Assembly (NCBI GenBank): GCA_025964685.1
Contig: JAOPYG010000346.1
Coordinates: 1 to 45,042 of the forward strand
Direction of reading: 5' to 3'
DNA: 45,042 nt
Origin: Actinoallomurus sp.
GTDB lineage: Bacteria; Actinomycetota; Actinomycetes; Streptosporangiales; Streptosporangiaceae
The position numbers and the translations under genes are program-made. Positions within the stretch are counted from its first letter, which is position 1, and each line of letters opens with the position of its first letter. Below are positions 1 to 7,871 of the stretch, in pieces. The notes below the pieces were generated by a model. That model ran no database searches, was not told where the DNA came from, and worked only from the letters and a program-made list of their open reading frames with translations.

Positions 1-966
1 GGAGAGCCCGGCCGCTACAAGGTGATCAGCCGCGACATCGCCTACCACGGCACCACGATGGGCGCGCTCTCCATCACCGGCCTGGCCGACATCAAGCCCC
101 CGTTCGAGCCGCTGGTCCCCGGGTCGGTCCGGGTGCCGAACACCAACTTCTACCGCGCGCCCGAGCATGGCGACTCGATCGAACGGTTCGGTCAGTGGGC
201 GGCCGACGAGATCGAGCGGGCCATCCTGCGCGAGGGCCCGTCGTCGGTGGCCGCGGTGTACCTGGAACCGGTGCAGAACTCCGGCGGCTGCTTCCCGCCG
301 CCGCCGGGGTACTTCCAGCGGGTGCGGGAGATCTGCGACCGCCACGGGGTACTGCTGGTCTCCGACGAGGTGATCTGCGCGTTCGGCCGGCTCGGCCACT
401 ATTTCGGCTCCGATCGATACGGCTACCAGCCCGACATCATCACCTTCGCCAAGGGCCTGACCTCGGGTTACTCGCCGCTGGGCGGCATGCTCGTGCAGGA
501 CCGCCTGATGGAGCCGTTCAACGATGGCCCGGCGACGTTCCTGCACGGCATCACCTTCGCCGGGCATCCCGTCTCGACCGCCGTCGCGCTGGCCAACCTG
601 GACGTGTTCGAGAAGGAGAAACTGCTCGACAACGTCCGTGCGAACGAGGCCGGCTTCCGCGCGACCCTGGAGAAGCTGAACGACCTGCCGATCGTCGGTG
701 ACGTGCGCGGCGACGGCTACTTCTACGGCATCGAGCTGGTCAAGGACAAGGCGACCAAGCTCACCTTCGACGACGACGAGTCCGAGCGGCTGCTGCGCGG
801 CTTCCTGTCCCCCGCGCTGTTCGAGGCCGGCCTGGTGTGCCGGGCCGACGACCGCGGAGACCCCGTCATCCAGCTCGCACCGCCGCTCATCTGCGGCCAG
901 GAGCACTTCGATGAGATCGAGCGCGTGCTGCGGTCGGTGCTGACGGAGGCGTGGACCAGGCTCTGA
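1..966 (+). CDS. Class III aminotransferase, 3' part (5' end outside window)
   Basis: The reading frame is open from base 1, so the start lies upstream of the window. The visible 321 residues are a fold-type I, PLP-dependent class III (omega) aminotransferase. The cofactor aspartate is in LLVSDEVICAFGRLG and the Schiff-base lysine in TFAKGLTSGYSPLGG, and the C-terminal small domain is complete. Family members move an amino group from an omega-amine or amino acid to pyruvate or another oxo-acid; the sequence does not fix the substrate. The stop TGA overlaps the ATG of the next gene (TGATG), so the flavin-binding protein is probably translated by coupling. Confident on family, not on substrate. 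Confidence 0.9.
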   Translation, partial: GEPGRYKVISRDIAYHGTTMGALSITGLADIKPPFEPLVPGSVRVPNTNFYRAPEHGDSIERFGQWAADEIERAILREGPSSVAAVYLEPVQNSGGCFPPPPGYFQRVREICDRHGVLLVSDEVICAFGRLGHYFGSDRYGYQPDIITFAKGLTSGYSPLGGMLVQDRLMEPFNDGPATFLHGITFAGHPVSTAVALANLDVFEKEKLLDNVRANEAGFRATLEKLNDLPIVGDVRGDGYFYGIELVKDKATKLTFDDDESERLLRGFLSPALFEAGLVCRADDRGDPVIQLAPPLICGQEHFDEIERVLRSVLTEAWTRL

Positions 967-1622
967 TGGAGCTGTCGCGTACCGAGCGAACCCGGCATCG
1001 ACGGCTGCGCGACCAGGGCCGTTCTGACCGGGCGGCCCTGGTCGAGGTGCTGCGCGCCGGGTTCGTCTGCCATCTCGGCGTCGTGGTCGACGGGACGCCG
1101 ATGGTCGTGCCGACCGTGTACGGCTTCGACGATGACTTCCTGTACTTCCACGGGTCGGTGGCGAGCCGGAGCCTCGCGGGCGGGCAGACGGTATGCGTCA
1201 CGGTCACGCACGTCGACGGGCTGGTGCTCGCGCGCTCGGTGTTCGAGCACGGCGTCAACTACCGCAGCGCCATGGTGTACGGGCCACCGCGCGCCCTGTC
1301 CGGCGCGGACAAGCTCGCCGCGCTGCGCGTCCTGACCGAACACGCCGCACCGGGCCAGTGGGACTATGCGCGGCGGCCGAGCGCGAAGGAGCTCGCGGCG
1401 ACCGTGATCTTCGCGCTGTCCCTCGACGAGGCGTCGGTGAAGGTCGCCGAAGGGCCGCCCGGCGACGGTGACGGCCCGGACGCCTCGCTCGGCCTGTGGG
1501 CCGGCGTCGTTCCCCTGGAGACGGTATGCCGCCCGCCCTCGCCCGATCCGGCACTGCCGGCCGGCATCGGCGTGCCCGCCCACATCGCCGCCCTCGCAAG
1601 GACGCCACTATTCACTAAATGA
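966..1622 (+). CDS. Pyridoxamine 5'-phosphate oxidase-like flavin-nucleotide-binding protein
   Basis: 218 residues. I chose the ATG at 966 because it overlaps the upstream stop as TGATG; a GTG at 951 in the same frame would add five residues. The protein has the split-barrel fold signature of the PNPOx-like family: a central stretch VCHLGVVVDGTPMVVPTVYG, then FHGSVASRSL and later NYRSAMVYG. These proteins bind FMN or F420 and often have no known substrate. The aminotransferase neighbour uses PLP, which may be why such pairs occur, but a direct link is inference. The 3' end overlaps the promoter of the next gene. Confidence 0.85.
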   Translation: MELSRTERTRHRRLRDQGRSDRAALVEVLRAGFVCHLGVVVDGTPMVVPTVYGFDDDFLYFHGSVASRSLAGGQTVCVTVTHVDGLVLARSVFEHGVNYRSAMVYGPPRALSGADKLAALRVLTEHAAPGQWDYARRPSAKELAATVIFALSLDEASVKVAEGPPGDGDGPDASLGLWAGVVPLETVCRPPSPDPALPAGIGVPAHIAALARTPLFTK

Positions 1623-1647
1623 ATACATCGCGTGTATAGTCCCCGGC
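1611..1647 (+). promoter_or_regulatory. padR promoter, leaderless type, with inverted-repeat operator
   Basis: A -35-like TTCACT (1611-1616), an 18-base spacer and a -10 TATAGT (1635-1640) stand seven bases before the ATG at 1648, so transcription would begin at or next to the start codon. The inverted repeat ATACA-TCGCG-TGTAT (1623-1637) fills the spacer and reaches into the -10. PadR-type regulators bind short AT-rich palindromes of this kind, so autorepression is the simple reading. Confidence 0.6.
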
Positions 1648-2178
1648 ATGTCGATCGGGCACATCCTGCTGGGCCTGCTCACCGAGCGTCCCAAGCACGG
1701 CTACGAACTCAAGCGCGAACACGACGAGCGACTCCCCGGCGCCAAGCCACTCGCCTACGGGCAGGTCTACGCCACGCTGCAACGGCTCCAGCGCGACGGC
1801 AAGGTCGCGATCAGCGGCACCGCCCAGGAGTCCGGTCCCGAGCGCACCGTCTATGAGATCACCGGTGAGGGCACCGCCGACGTGCACCGATGGCTCGCCG
1901 AGATCGAGCAGCCGGCGCCGTTCATCTCGAGCCCGCTGTTCGCCCGCGTCGTGCTGGCCCTGGTCGCCGAGGGCTCGGCAGACGGCTACCTGCTGCGACA
2001 GCGCAGCGCGCATCTGGAGCGGATGCGCGAGCTGACCGCGCGCAAGAGCTCCGCGGGGGCGTCGGTCGGCGAGCTGCTCGCCGCCGACTACGCCCTGCAC
2101 CATCTCGACGCCGACCTGCGGTGGATGGAGACCGCCCGGCAGCGCATCGACGAACTCACCCGGGAGATCCGCGCATGA
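1648..2178 (+). CDS. PadR-family transcriptional regulator
   Basis: 176 residues. It opens with the typical PadR N-terminal winged helix (ILLGLLTERPKHGYELKRE, then QVYATLQRLQRDGKV as recognition helix and ERTVYEITGEG as wing) and ends in a helical Vir-C-like dimer domain. The ATG at 1648 sits seven bases behind a good -10 box and has no Shine-Dalgarno, consistent with a leaderless message. Its stop overlaps the next start as ATGA, so regulator and ABC ATPase are one transcription unit. PadR proteins in this position normally repress the exporter genes behind them and are released by the exported drug. The ligand is unknown. Confidence 0.9.
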   Translation: MSIGHILLGLLTERPKHGYELKREHDERLPGAKPLAYGQVYATLQRLQRDGKVAISGTAQESGPERTVYEITGEGTADVHRWLAEIEQPAPFISSPLFARVVLALVAEGSADGYLLRQRSAHLERMRELTARKSSAGASVGELLAADYALHHLDADLRWMETARQRIDELTREIRA

Positions 2179-2846
2179 ACACCTTGGAAGCCCGTCAGGT
2201 CGAGAAGGCCTTCGGCCGGACGCACGCCCTGCGAGGCCTCTCCGCGAAGATCGAGCCCGGTGAGATCGTCGCGATCACCGGCCCGAGCGGATCGGGCAAG
2301 TCCACCCTCCTGCACTGCCTGAGCGGGATCATGCGCCCCGAGACCGGTGAGGTGCACTACGCCGGAGAGCGGATCGACACGCTCGACGAGGCCGCGCGTA
2401 CGAAGCTCCGCCGAGAGCACTTCGGGATCGTGTTCCAGTTCGGGCGGCTCGTCCCGGAACTGACCGCGGTGGAGAACGTCGCACTGCCGCTGCTGTTCGA
2501 CGGGCACGGCCGCGAGGAGGCCACGACCGTGGCTCGCGCGTGGCTTGAGGAGGCCGGCGCGGCCGACGTCGCCGACGCCCGTCCCGCGGAGCTGAGCGGG
2601 GGCCAGCTCCAGCGGGTGGCGGTGGCCCGCGCGCTCATCACCAGCCCCAAGGTCATCTTCGCCGACGAGCCGACCGGGGCGCTCGACTCGGTGGCCGGTG
2701 AGCGGGTGCTCTCCCTGCTGCTGGGCGCCGCCCGCGTCAACTCCGCGACGGTCGTCATCGTCACGCACGACAACCGGGTCGCCGCCTACGCCGACCGGGA
2801 GATCGTCCTGCGCGACGGCGTCACCGCCGGCGAGGTGATGGCATGA
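2175..2846 (+). CDS. ABC transporter ATP-binding protein (MacB/LolD type)
   Basis: 223 residues, the usual length for a stand-alone ABC ATPase of the MacB/LolD/FtsE class. Visible motifs: Walker A GPSGSGKST, Q-loop in GIVFQFGRLVPELT, signature LSGGQLQRVAVARAL, Walker B VIFADEPTGALD and the switch histidine in VIVTHDN. The partner is the FtsX-like permease that follows. Mechanotransmission-type exporters of this class move peptides, lipids or antibiotics without full substrate channels. The ATG at 2175 overlaps the padR stop (ATGA). The 3' end overlaps a 20-codon mini-ORF that leads to the permease. Confidence 0.93.
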   Translation: MNTLEARQVEKAFGRTHALRGLSAKIEPGEIVAITGPSGSGKSTLLHCLSGIMRPETGEVHYAGERIDTLDEAARTKLRREHFGIVFQFGRLVPELTAVENVALPLLFDGHGREEATTVARAWLEEAGAADVADARPAELSGGQLQRVAVARALITSPKVIFADEPTGALDSVAGERVLSLLLGAARVNSATVVIVTHDNRVAAYADREIVLRDGVTAGEVMA

Positions 2847-2905
2847 GGGAGCGAATCGACGAACCCAGCGCCCTGGCCACTCCTCCGACCAAGGAGGGCT
2901 CATGA
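2843..2905 (+). CDS. Possible 20-residue coupling mini-ORF between ATPase and permease
   Basis: ATG at 2843 overlaps the stop of the ATPase as ATGA, and its own TGA (2903-2905) overlaps the permease ATG at 2902, again as ATGA. The peptide would be MRERIDEPSALATPPTKEGS. It has no recognisable domain. A second, unrelated mini-ORF has the same arrangement in the other ABC pair of this window (6887-6955). The simplest role is to carry terminating ribosomes across the gap; it may also be chance. The permease has its own AAGGAGGG ribosome-binding site inside this ORF. Confidence 0.35.
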   Translation: MRERIDEPSALATPPTKEGS

Positions 2906-4239
2906 GTTCGCTCCTCACCGTGGCCCGCATGCTGAGCCATGGCGGGTCACGCGCCGAGCGCACGCGGGCGCGGCTCATGGCCGCCGGGGCGATGCTCGCC
3001 ACCTGGTTCCTGCTCGGTGCCGCCAACGTCCTGGCACTGCGCGGGCGCCTGAACGAATGGCTCGGACCGGCCTCCGATCCCGGCACACGCCGCGGCACCG
3101 CCCTCGCGCTCGGCCTGCTCATCCTGCCGGTCGCCGCCTTCCTCCATCAGGTGAGCCGGCTGGCGTCGGCGGATCGGGAGCGACGGCTCTGCGCGCTCCG
3201 CCTGGCCGGGGCGACGCCCGCGCAGGTACGCCTGCTCGGCGGGCTGGAGACGACGCGTTCGGCCCTGATCGGCACCGTCGCCGGCGCCGCCTCCTACGTC
3301 CTGCTCCAGTCGGCGGCCCGCTCCCTGCTGCTGGATCCGGGGTCCCCTGCGGACGTCGCCGTCCCGCCACTGCTCTGCGCGGCGGCGATGGCGATCGTGA
3401 TCGTGACCGCCGCGGTGTCCGGCCTGCTCTCCGGGCGGCAGGTCGTCGCCACACCGCTCGGCGTGACCCTCCGTACCGCTCGGCGCCGTCCCCGCCGGTA
3501 CGTACGTTGGCTGGGCCTGCCGGCCGGCCTCATTGTGATCGTCGTGCTGTCCGGCGCCGGGGTCCTGCCACTCACGCGGCCGATCACCACGGTCCTCGCG
3601 GGCGCGATGCTCCTGACGATCGGCCTGCTGCTGTCCCCGAGTTCGCTGGTCCGTCTCTCCGCCCGGGTGGCCGGAGGCCGCGCCCGCTCGGCCGAGACGC
3701 TGCTCGCCGCCCGCGCGCTCCAGGCGGACCCGCGCCCCTGGGGTCGTACGCTCTCCGTCGTCGGCCTGGCCGTGACCATCGGCAGCGTGGCCGGCTGGGA
3801 ACAGGCAGAGATCCTGGCCACACGGCGCGCCACAGAGCCGTTCTGGCTGTCCAGCTTCATCCTCGTCGACCTGGCCCTGCTGGTGGGGATCGCCGTCGCG
3901 GGCTCGGCGTTGTTCGTCCACCACGCCGAATACCTGCTGGAAAACGGCCCGATGCTGGCCACGCTCCAGGCCGCCGGCACACCCGAGACGGCCCTGCGCC
4001 GCGTGCTCACGCGGCAGGCCCTCATCGCGGCCACTCCCGTGTGCACGCTCGCGGCGCTGCTCGGAGTGCTCCCGCTGGGCGCGTCCGCGGCCGTGCGGCC
4101 CAACGTCTGGTACCTGTGGCCACTGCCCCACGCCCTGCTCATGGCGGGGCTGGGCGTCGCCGCGGCGATACTGGCCGCGACCTGCTCACGGCGCCGCCTG
4201 CACCGGTCCGTCTCGCCGGTACGGTTGCGGACCGAATAG
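2902..4239 (+). CDS. FtsX-like ABC transporter permease
   Basis: 445 residues, rich in hydrophobic segments: one near residues 30-50, then pairs around 75-95, 115-135, 155-180, 205-235, and a C-terminal block around 315-340, 375-400 and 405-425. This resembles the duplicated FtsX/MacB permease core found in actinobacterial drug or peptide exporters. It works with the ATPase encoded just upstream. The ATG at 2902 has a strong AAGGAGGG about four bases before it, and it overlaps the mini-ORF stop. The gene ends seven bases from the convergent DUF2079 stop, with a small hairpin between them. Confidence 0.85.
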   Translation: MSSLLTVARMLSHGGSRAERTRARLMAAGAMLATWFLLGAANVLALRGRLNEWLGPASDPGTRRGTALALGLLILPVAAFLHQVSRLASADRERRLCALRLAGATPAQVRLLGGLETTRSALIGTVAGAASYVLLQSAARSLLLDPGSPADVAVPPLLCAAAMAIVIVTAAVSGLLSGRQVVATPLGVTLRTARRRPRRYVRWLGLPAGLIVIVVLSGAGVLPLTRPITTVLAGAMLLTIGLLLSPSSLVRLSARVAGGRARSAETLLAARALQADPRPWGRTLSVVGLAVTIGSVAGWEQAEILATRRATEPFWLSSFILVDLALLVGIAVAGSALFVHHAEYLLENGPMLATLQAAGTPETALRRVLTRQALIAATPVCTLAALLGVLPLGASAAVRPNVWYLWPLPHALLMAGLGVAAAILAATCSRRRLHRSVSPVRLRTE

Positions 4240-4256
4240 CGTCCTGTCAGCGGACG
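4240..4256. terminator. Small hairpin between convergent stops
   Basis: CGTCC (4240-4244) and GGACG (4252-4256) can pair over a seven-base loop. The hairpin lies between the stop of the permease and the stop of the DUF2079 gene on the other strand and includes the latter. Five base pairs is weak, so a terminator role is only possible. Confidence 0.3.
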
Positions 4257-5719
4257 GCACGCAGGTCGGGGACCGATCCCGGGCGGTTGAGCACCACGTA
4301 GCCACTCTCCTGCCGGACGACCGAATATCCCGAACGCAGCAGGAGGTTCACGCGAGCGCGCTGGGCGTCCACCGACGCGAACGGGAACGTCGCGTTCGCC
4401 GTGTCGGCCACCACCCACGGGGCCCAGTGCGGCCGGTCGTCGAGGAGCAGCACGCGGGTGCGGGCGGTCAGCCGGGGCCCCAGAGTGTTGGATGCCTCGA
4501 CCAGCGCGCCGTCCGGGACCGCCGGCAACACCTCCGCCGCGGCCAATGCCCGCGCGTCACGGCGGTAGAAGCCGGGATCGGCGAACCTCGCGAAGGCGAA
4601 GTGCGGCACGACGGCGACGGTGGCCGCGACGGCGGCGACCGGCCAGACCCGGTCGGGGCGTGGCCGTACGGACCACCGCCGGGCGAGGCGGCACGCGCCG
4701 TCGACCCCGGCCGCGACCAGCAGCGCGGTCAGTGCGACGTTGTAGTGGAACCGGGGCTCCCACCAGTGCCCGAAGCGGCTGGACAGCATCCGCTCGGCCA
4801 GCAAAGGGAGCACGGCCAGGGTGATCGGCGACGCCAGCGGGAGGAGCAGCAGCGGCGCCACCAGCCACAGCATCGTCGTCGCCTTCACCTGCGGCGTCAC
4901 CAGCAGTCTCAGCACCGTCCACGGATGGGTGAGGGCGTCCACGGCGGCGTCCGGCAGGTCACGGCCGAGCGCGTCGTACGCCCAGTAGTAGTCGGCCGAT
5001 CCGCCGAACGCCGGGATCAGCACCCGCGAGGCCAGCCACGTCCAGAACAGGCCGGCCGCGACGAAGACCGCCGCCCTCCGCCACTCGCCGGGCCGGGTCA
5101 GCAGGTAGAGCCCGAAGCCCGCGACCAGCAGGCCCATGTCCTCCTTGACGAGCAGCAGTGCGCCGGCCGCGGCGGCGCTCTGCCATCGCCGGCCGGCCTC
5201 GTGGCGTTCGAGCATCAGCATCGACAGCACCGGCGCGAACGCCATCTCGTGGAAGTCGAACGCCAGCGTCTCCGCGACCGGCCAGGCGAGCGCGTACACG
5301 CACGAGACGCAGTACGCCGGCCAGACCCCGAGCCGCCGGCGTGTGTACGCCCAGAGCGGCACGATCGCCAGCGCGAGCAGCACCGACTGCGCGATGAGGA
5401 GCGTCTGCGGCCCGTCGTGGATCCAGTAGAGCGGCGCGAGCAGCACGAGAATCGGCGAGAAGTGATCGCCGAGCACGTTGAAGTGCGCGCCGAAGCCGTT
5501 GTGCACGCCCTTGACGATCGCGGTGGGCAGGTGGAGGTGGCTGTAGGAGCGCACCGCCTGATCGAAGATCACCAGGTCGTACGTCGTGGTACGGAACGCC
5601 CAGAAGCGCACCAGGGAGTACGCCGAGTAGACGACCGCGACGACGGCGGTGAGGACGCCCACGGCGACCGCCTGGCGCCGGGCGACCCCGACCCGTGGTT
5701 CGGTGGCCTCGGCGAGCAT
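4247..5719 (-). CDS. DUF2079 multi-pass membrane protein
   Basis: 490 residues, with about ten hydrophobic segments and the DUF2079 hallmark near the N-terminus: TTYDLVIFDQAVRSYSH, then GDHFSPILVLLAPLYW and the conserved DFHEMAFAP after residue 150. The family is related to GT-C glycosyltransferases and mannosyltransferases, with catalysis expected on the outer face of the membrane, but no activity is established for it. Its ATG overlaps the stop of the HIT gene (TGATG on the minus strand), so the two form an operon. I make no substrate claim. Confidence 0.85.
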   Translation of the reverse strand: MLAEATEPRVGVARRQAVAVGVLTAVVAVVYSAYSLVRFWAFRTTTYDLVIFDQAVRSYSHLHLPTAIVKGVHNGFGAHFNVLGDHFSPILVLLAPLYWIHDGPQTLLIAQSVLLALAIVPLWAYTRRRLGVWPAYCVSCVYALAWPVAETLAFDFHEMAFAPVLSMLMLERHEAGRRWQSAAAAGALLLVKEDMGLLVAGFGLYLLTRPGEWRRAAVFVAAGLFWTWLASRVLIPAFGGSADYYWAYDALGRDLPDAAVDALTHPWTVLRLLVTPQVKATTMLWLVAPLLLLPLASPITLAVLPLLAERMLSSRFGHWWEPRFHYNVALTALLVAAGVDGACRLARRWSVRPRPDRVWPVAAVAATVAVVPHFAFARFADPGFYRRDARALAAAEVLPAVPDGALVEASNTLGPRLTARTRVLLLDDRPHWAPWVVADTANATFPFASVDAQRARVNLLLRSGYSVVRQESGYVVLNRPGSVPDLRAVR

Positions 5720-6129
5720 CAGCCGAGCGCCTCACGGAGCCGCTTGGCGTACTCCCGTGCCTCGTCGTCATCGTCGTACTTGGTACGCGGCCAGAAGAAC
5801 CCGCGCAGCCCGTCCTTGCGGTTACGCGGCACGACGTGCGTGTGCAGATGAGGCACGCTCTGGCTGACCCGGTTGTTGATCGCGACGAACGACCCGGCCG
5901 CGCCGAGCACGGTCTCCATCGCCGTGGACAGCCGCTGCGCGGCACCGAAGTACGGGCCGAGCAGGTCGCCCGGCAGGCCTTGCAGGGTCTCGTAGTGCTC
6001 GCGCGGCACGAGCAGCGCGTGCCCCTTGAACAGTGGCCGGTTGTCGAGGAACGCCATGGCGGGCCCGTCGTCGAGCACAACGTGGGCGGGTCGCCTACCC
6101 GCGACGATCTCGCAGAACGCGCAGTCCAT
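5719..6129 (-). CDS. HIT-family nucleotide hydrolase
   Basis: 136 residues from the ATG at 6129; another in-frame ATG at 6138 would add three. I prefer 6129 because the family usually begins MDCxFC and a GGAAG motif then has proper spacing. The zinc-type CAFC at the N-terminus and the histidine triad HLHTHVVP near residue 95 are both present, so it should be an active HIT hydrolase acting on AMP-linked or dinucleotide substrates. It lies first in an operon with the DUF2079 gene and is divergent from an ABC ATPase gene 56 bases away. Confidence 0.92.
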   Translation of the reverse strand: MDCAFCEIVAGRRPAHVVLDDGPAMAFLDNRPLFKGHALLVPREHYETLQGLPGDLLGPYFGAAQRLSTAMETVLGAAGSFVAINNRVSQSVPHLHTHVVPRNRKDGLRGFFWPRTKYDDDDEAREYAKRLREALG

Positions 6130-6146
6130 GCTCGGCATTCTTCCGC

Positions 6147-6185
6147 TTACGTTGGGCTTATGTGACGTCGGTAGAGTCCGGGTTC
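6147..6185 (+). promoter_or_regulatory. Leaderless-type promoter of the second ABC ATPase gene
   Basis: A -10 box TAGAGT (6172-6177) is eight bases upstream of the GTG at 6186. A weak -35 candidate TTACGT (6147-6152) lies 19 bases further up. There is no Shine-Dalgarno before the GTG, so a leaderless message fits. The region also holds the divergent HIT gene start. Confidence 0.45.
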
Positions 6186-6890
6186 GTGCAGTTAGAGCAG
6201 ATCGCCTTCCGCTATCGACGCCGCGCACCGTGGGTGCTCCGTGATGTGACGCTGACCGTACCGCGCGGACGGATCATCGAGGTGAACGGGGCCAACGGAG
6301 CGGGCAAGTCGACCCTGCTCCGGCTGCTCGCCGGCGTCGTCCCCCCGGTCCGCGGCCGCGTGTCGGGCCGGCCCGCGCGTGTCGGGTACGCGCCGGAGCG
6401 GTTCCCCGCCGCCCAGCCGTTCACCGCCGGCTCGTATCTCGGCCACATGGCACGGATCCGCGGCGTGCCCGCTGACGGCATCGCCACCTGGTCGGAACGC
6501 CTGGACTTCACCGAGATGCTCGGCACACGCCTGCCCGAGCTGTCGAAGGGCAGCGCCCACAAGGCCGGCCTGATCCAAGCACTGATCGCCTCCGCCGACC
6601 TGCTCGTACTCGACGAGCCCTTCGCCGGCCTGGACACCCGTACCCGTACGGCGCTGCCGGGCCTGCTGTCCGAACTCGCCGCGGGCGGCACGTCGGTCAT
6701 CGTCAGCGACCACCAGGGCGACCTCCGCGAACTCCCCGAGATCGTCCGCTGGCAGGTCTCGGGCCACACGGTGACTACGGGGCAGGTCCCGGACGAGTAC
6801 GCGACCGTGGAGGTGAACGTGCGAGCCGACGAGGCCGACGCCCTGGTAGCCCGCCTGACCGCCGACGGCCACCGAGCCCACCGCCGATGA
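6186..6890 (+). CDS. ABC transporter ATP-binding protein (short, degenerate signature)
   Basis: 234 residues from the GTG at 6186. Walker A is NGANGAGKSTLLRLL near residue 40, Walker B is LLVLDEPFAGLD and the switch histidine is in VSDHQGD. The signature motif is degenerate: LSKGSAHKAGL in place of LSGGQ. The C-terminal part after residue 190 is short and charged. It pairs with the small membrane protein behind it. Together they look like a type-2 (CcmA/YxlF-like) exporter with a separate permease. Substrate unknown. Confidence 0.88.
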   Translation: MQLEQIAFRYRRRAPWVLRDVTLTVPRGRIIEVNGANGAGKSTLLRLLAGVVPPVRGRVSGRPARVGYAPERFPAAQPFTAGSYLGHMARIRGVPADGIATWSERLDFTEMLGTRLPELSKGSAHKAGLIQALIASADLLVLDEPFAGLDTRTRTALPGLLSELAAGGTSVIVSDHQGDLRELPEIVRWQVSGHTVTTGQVPDEYATVEVNVRADEADALVARLTADGHRAHRR

Positions 6891-6955
6891 CCATTCCCTC
6901 GAGCGGAGTCCCGTGGCGCCTTCCCCGGCCCGACGACCTGGAACCGTGCCCGTGA
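6887..6955 (+). CDS. Possible 22-residue coupling mini-ORF
   Basis: ATG at 6887 overlaps the ATPase stop as ATGA, and the mini-ORF stop (6953-6955) overlaps a GTG at 6952 that is in frame with the permease, as GTGA. The peptide begins MTIPSSGVPWRLPRP and shows no domain. This repeats the arrangement seen at 2843-2905, with no sequence similarity between the two peptides. Here the permease GTG at 6952 lacks a clear Shine-Dalgarno, so re-initiation after the mini-ORF would matter more. Confidence 0.35.
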   Translation: MTIPSSGVPWRLPRPDDLEPCP

Positions 6956-7644
6956 TCGCCATCATGCGGTTTCACCTGAGCGGTTATCTGCGATCGACGC
7001 GTGCGCTGCATCCGGTGCTCGCCCTGGCGCTGCTGCTCGCGATCGTGTTCTCCAGCCCGCTCGGCGGCACGCCGGCGCAGATACGCCAGGGCGCACTGAA
7101 CGCCATCGCCGACCTCGCCACCCTCGTCTTCCCGATCTGCGCCTGGGCGGCACGCGGGCTGCTCGACACCGAGCCGGACGCCCAGAGGCACGTCTCCGCG
7201 GTCAGCGCGGGTCGAGCGCGGGCGCTCGTGGCCGGACCGGCCGCCGCGTACGTCTTCAGCGCCGCGCTGGCGTTGATCTCCCCCGTCTACCCGCTCGCCG
7301 AGGCCGCCGGGCCCGGGCTGAGCCCTCAGGTCGTACTGGTCGCTGTCGCCCTGCTCCTGCTGTCGGCCTTGGCCGCGACGGCCCTGGGCGCGCTCACCAG
7401 CCGAGCCGTCATCCCCTCACCGGCGACATCAATCCTCGTACTACTCGGCGTCTGCGCCGTGAACGTGATCATCGGTCTGACTCGACTGAACGCGTTGACC
7501 GTGCCGATGATCGAATGGATGCGCGCCGCCGGACACGGAGCCACGGCGTTCACCCATGCCTTTCCCCTGCTGGCCCTGCGCACCGTCGCCTGGACGGCCA
7601 TCGCAGGCGCCCTGTACGCCTGGCTGCGCCGCACCCGCCCCTGA
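6952..7644 (+). CDS. Six-helix membrane protein, probable ABC permease partner
   Basis: 230 residues from the GTG at 6952. An upstream GTG at 6913 in the same frame would give 243 residues and has a GGAG only four bases ahead, so the start is undecided. About six hydrophobic segments are visible, for example HPVLALALLLAIVFSS, AAAYVFSAALALISPVYPL, VLVAVALLLLSALAATAL, ILVLLGVCAVNVIIGL and a C-terminal AIAGALYAWL. It directly follows the ABC ATPase and is most likely its transmembrane subunit. No family beyond membrane protein can be named. Confidence 0.7.
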   Translation: MIAIMRFHLSGYLRSTRALHPVLALALLLAIVFSSPLGGTPAQIRQGALNAIADLATLVFPICAWAARGLLDTEPDAQRHVSAVSAGRARALVAGPAAAYVFSAALALISPVYPLAEAAGPGLSPQVVLVAVALLLLSALAATALGALTSRAVIPSPATSILVLLGVCAVNVIIGLTRLNALTVPMIEWMRAAGHGATAFTHAFPLLALRTVAWTAIAGALYAWLRRTRP

Positions 7645-7721
7645 CCAGCCACAGCCCCGGGTACGGCGCCCCCTCGGCGCGCCCGACCCCGACGAGCGAG
7701 CCGCGCCTTGCGTGGGTGGCC

Positions 7722-7791
7722 GGACGGCGTCTCACGTGGCGTAGATCCCGGACCAGGGACGGCGTCTCACGTGGCGTAGGTCCGGGACGGG
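7722..7791 (+). repeat. Tandem direct repeat, 35-base unit, two copies
   Basis: Positions 7722-7756 and 7757-7791 match at 31 of 35 bases, with the first 23 bases identical (they begin GGACGGCGTCTCACGTGG). Each copy carries the palindrome CACGTG. The repeat is in the intergenic stretch 7645-7871, upstream of the DivIVA-like gene, and could be a duplicated regulator site or a replication-slippage product. Confidence 0.85.
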
Positions 7792-7871
7792 GGGACCGCG
7801 TTCTCGTGCACGGGCCGGTAACGGTCACTTCCCAGCCACCTCGTCGGTGGGTCATCGGAAACAATGGGCCG

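Noticed and set aside
4427..5851. 474-codon plus-strand open frame over the DUF2079 gene
   Set aside because: It is the mirror of the GC-rich DUF2079 gene: Arg/Gln/His-rich, without domain or ribosome-binding site.
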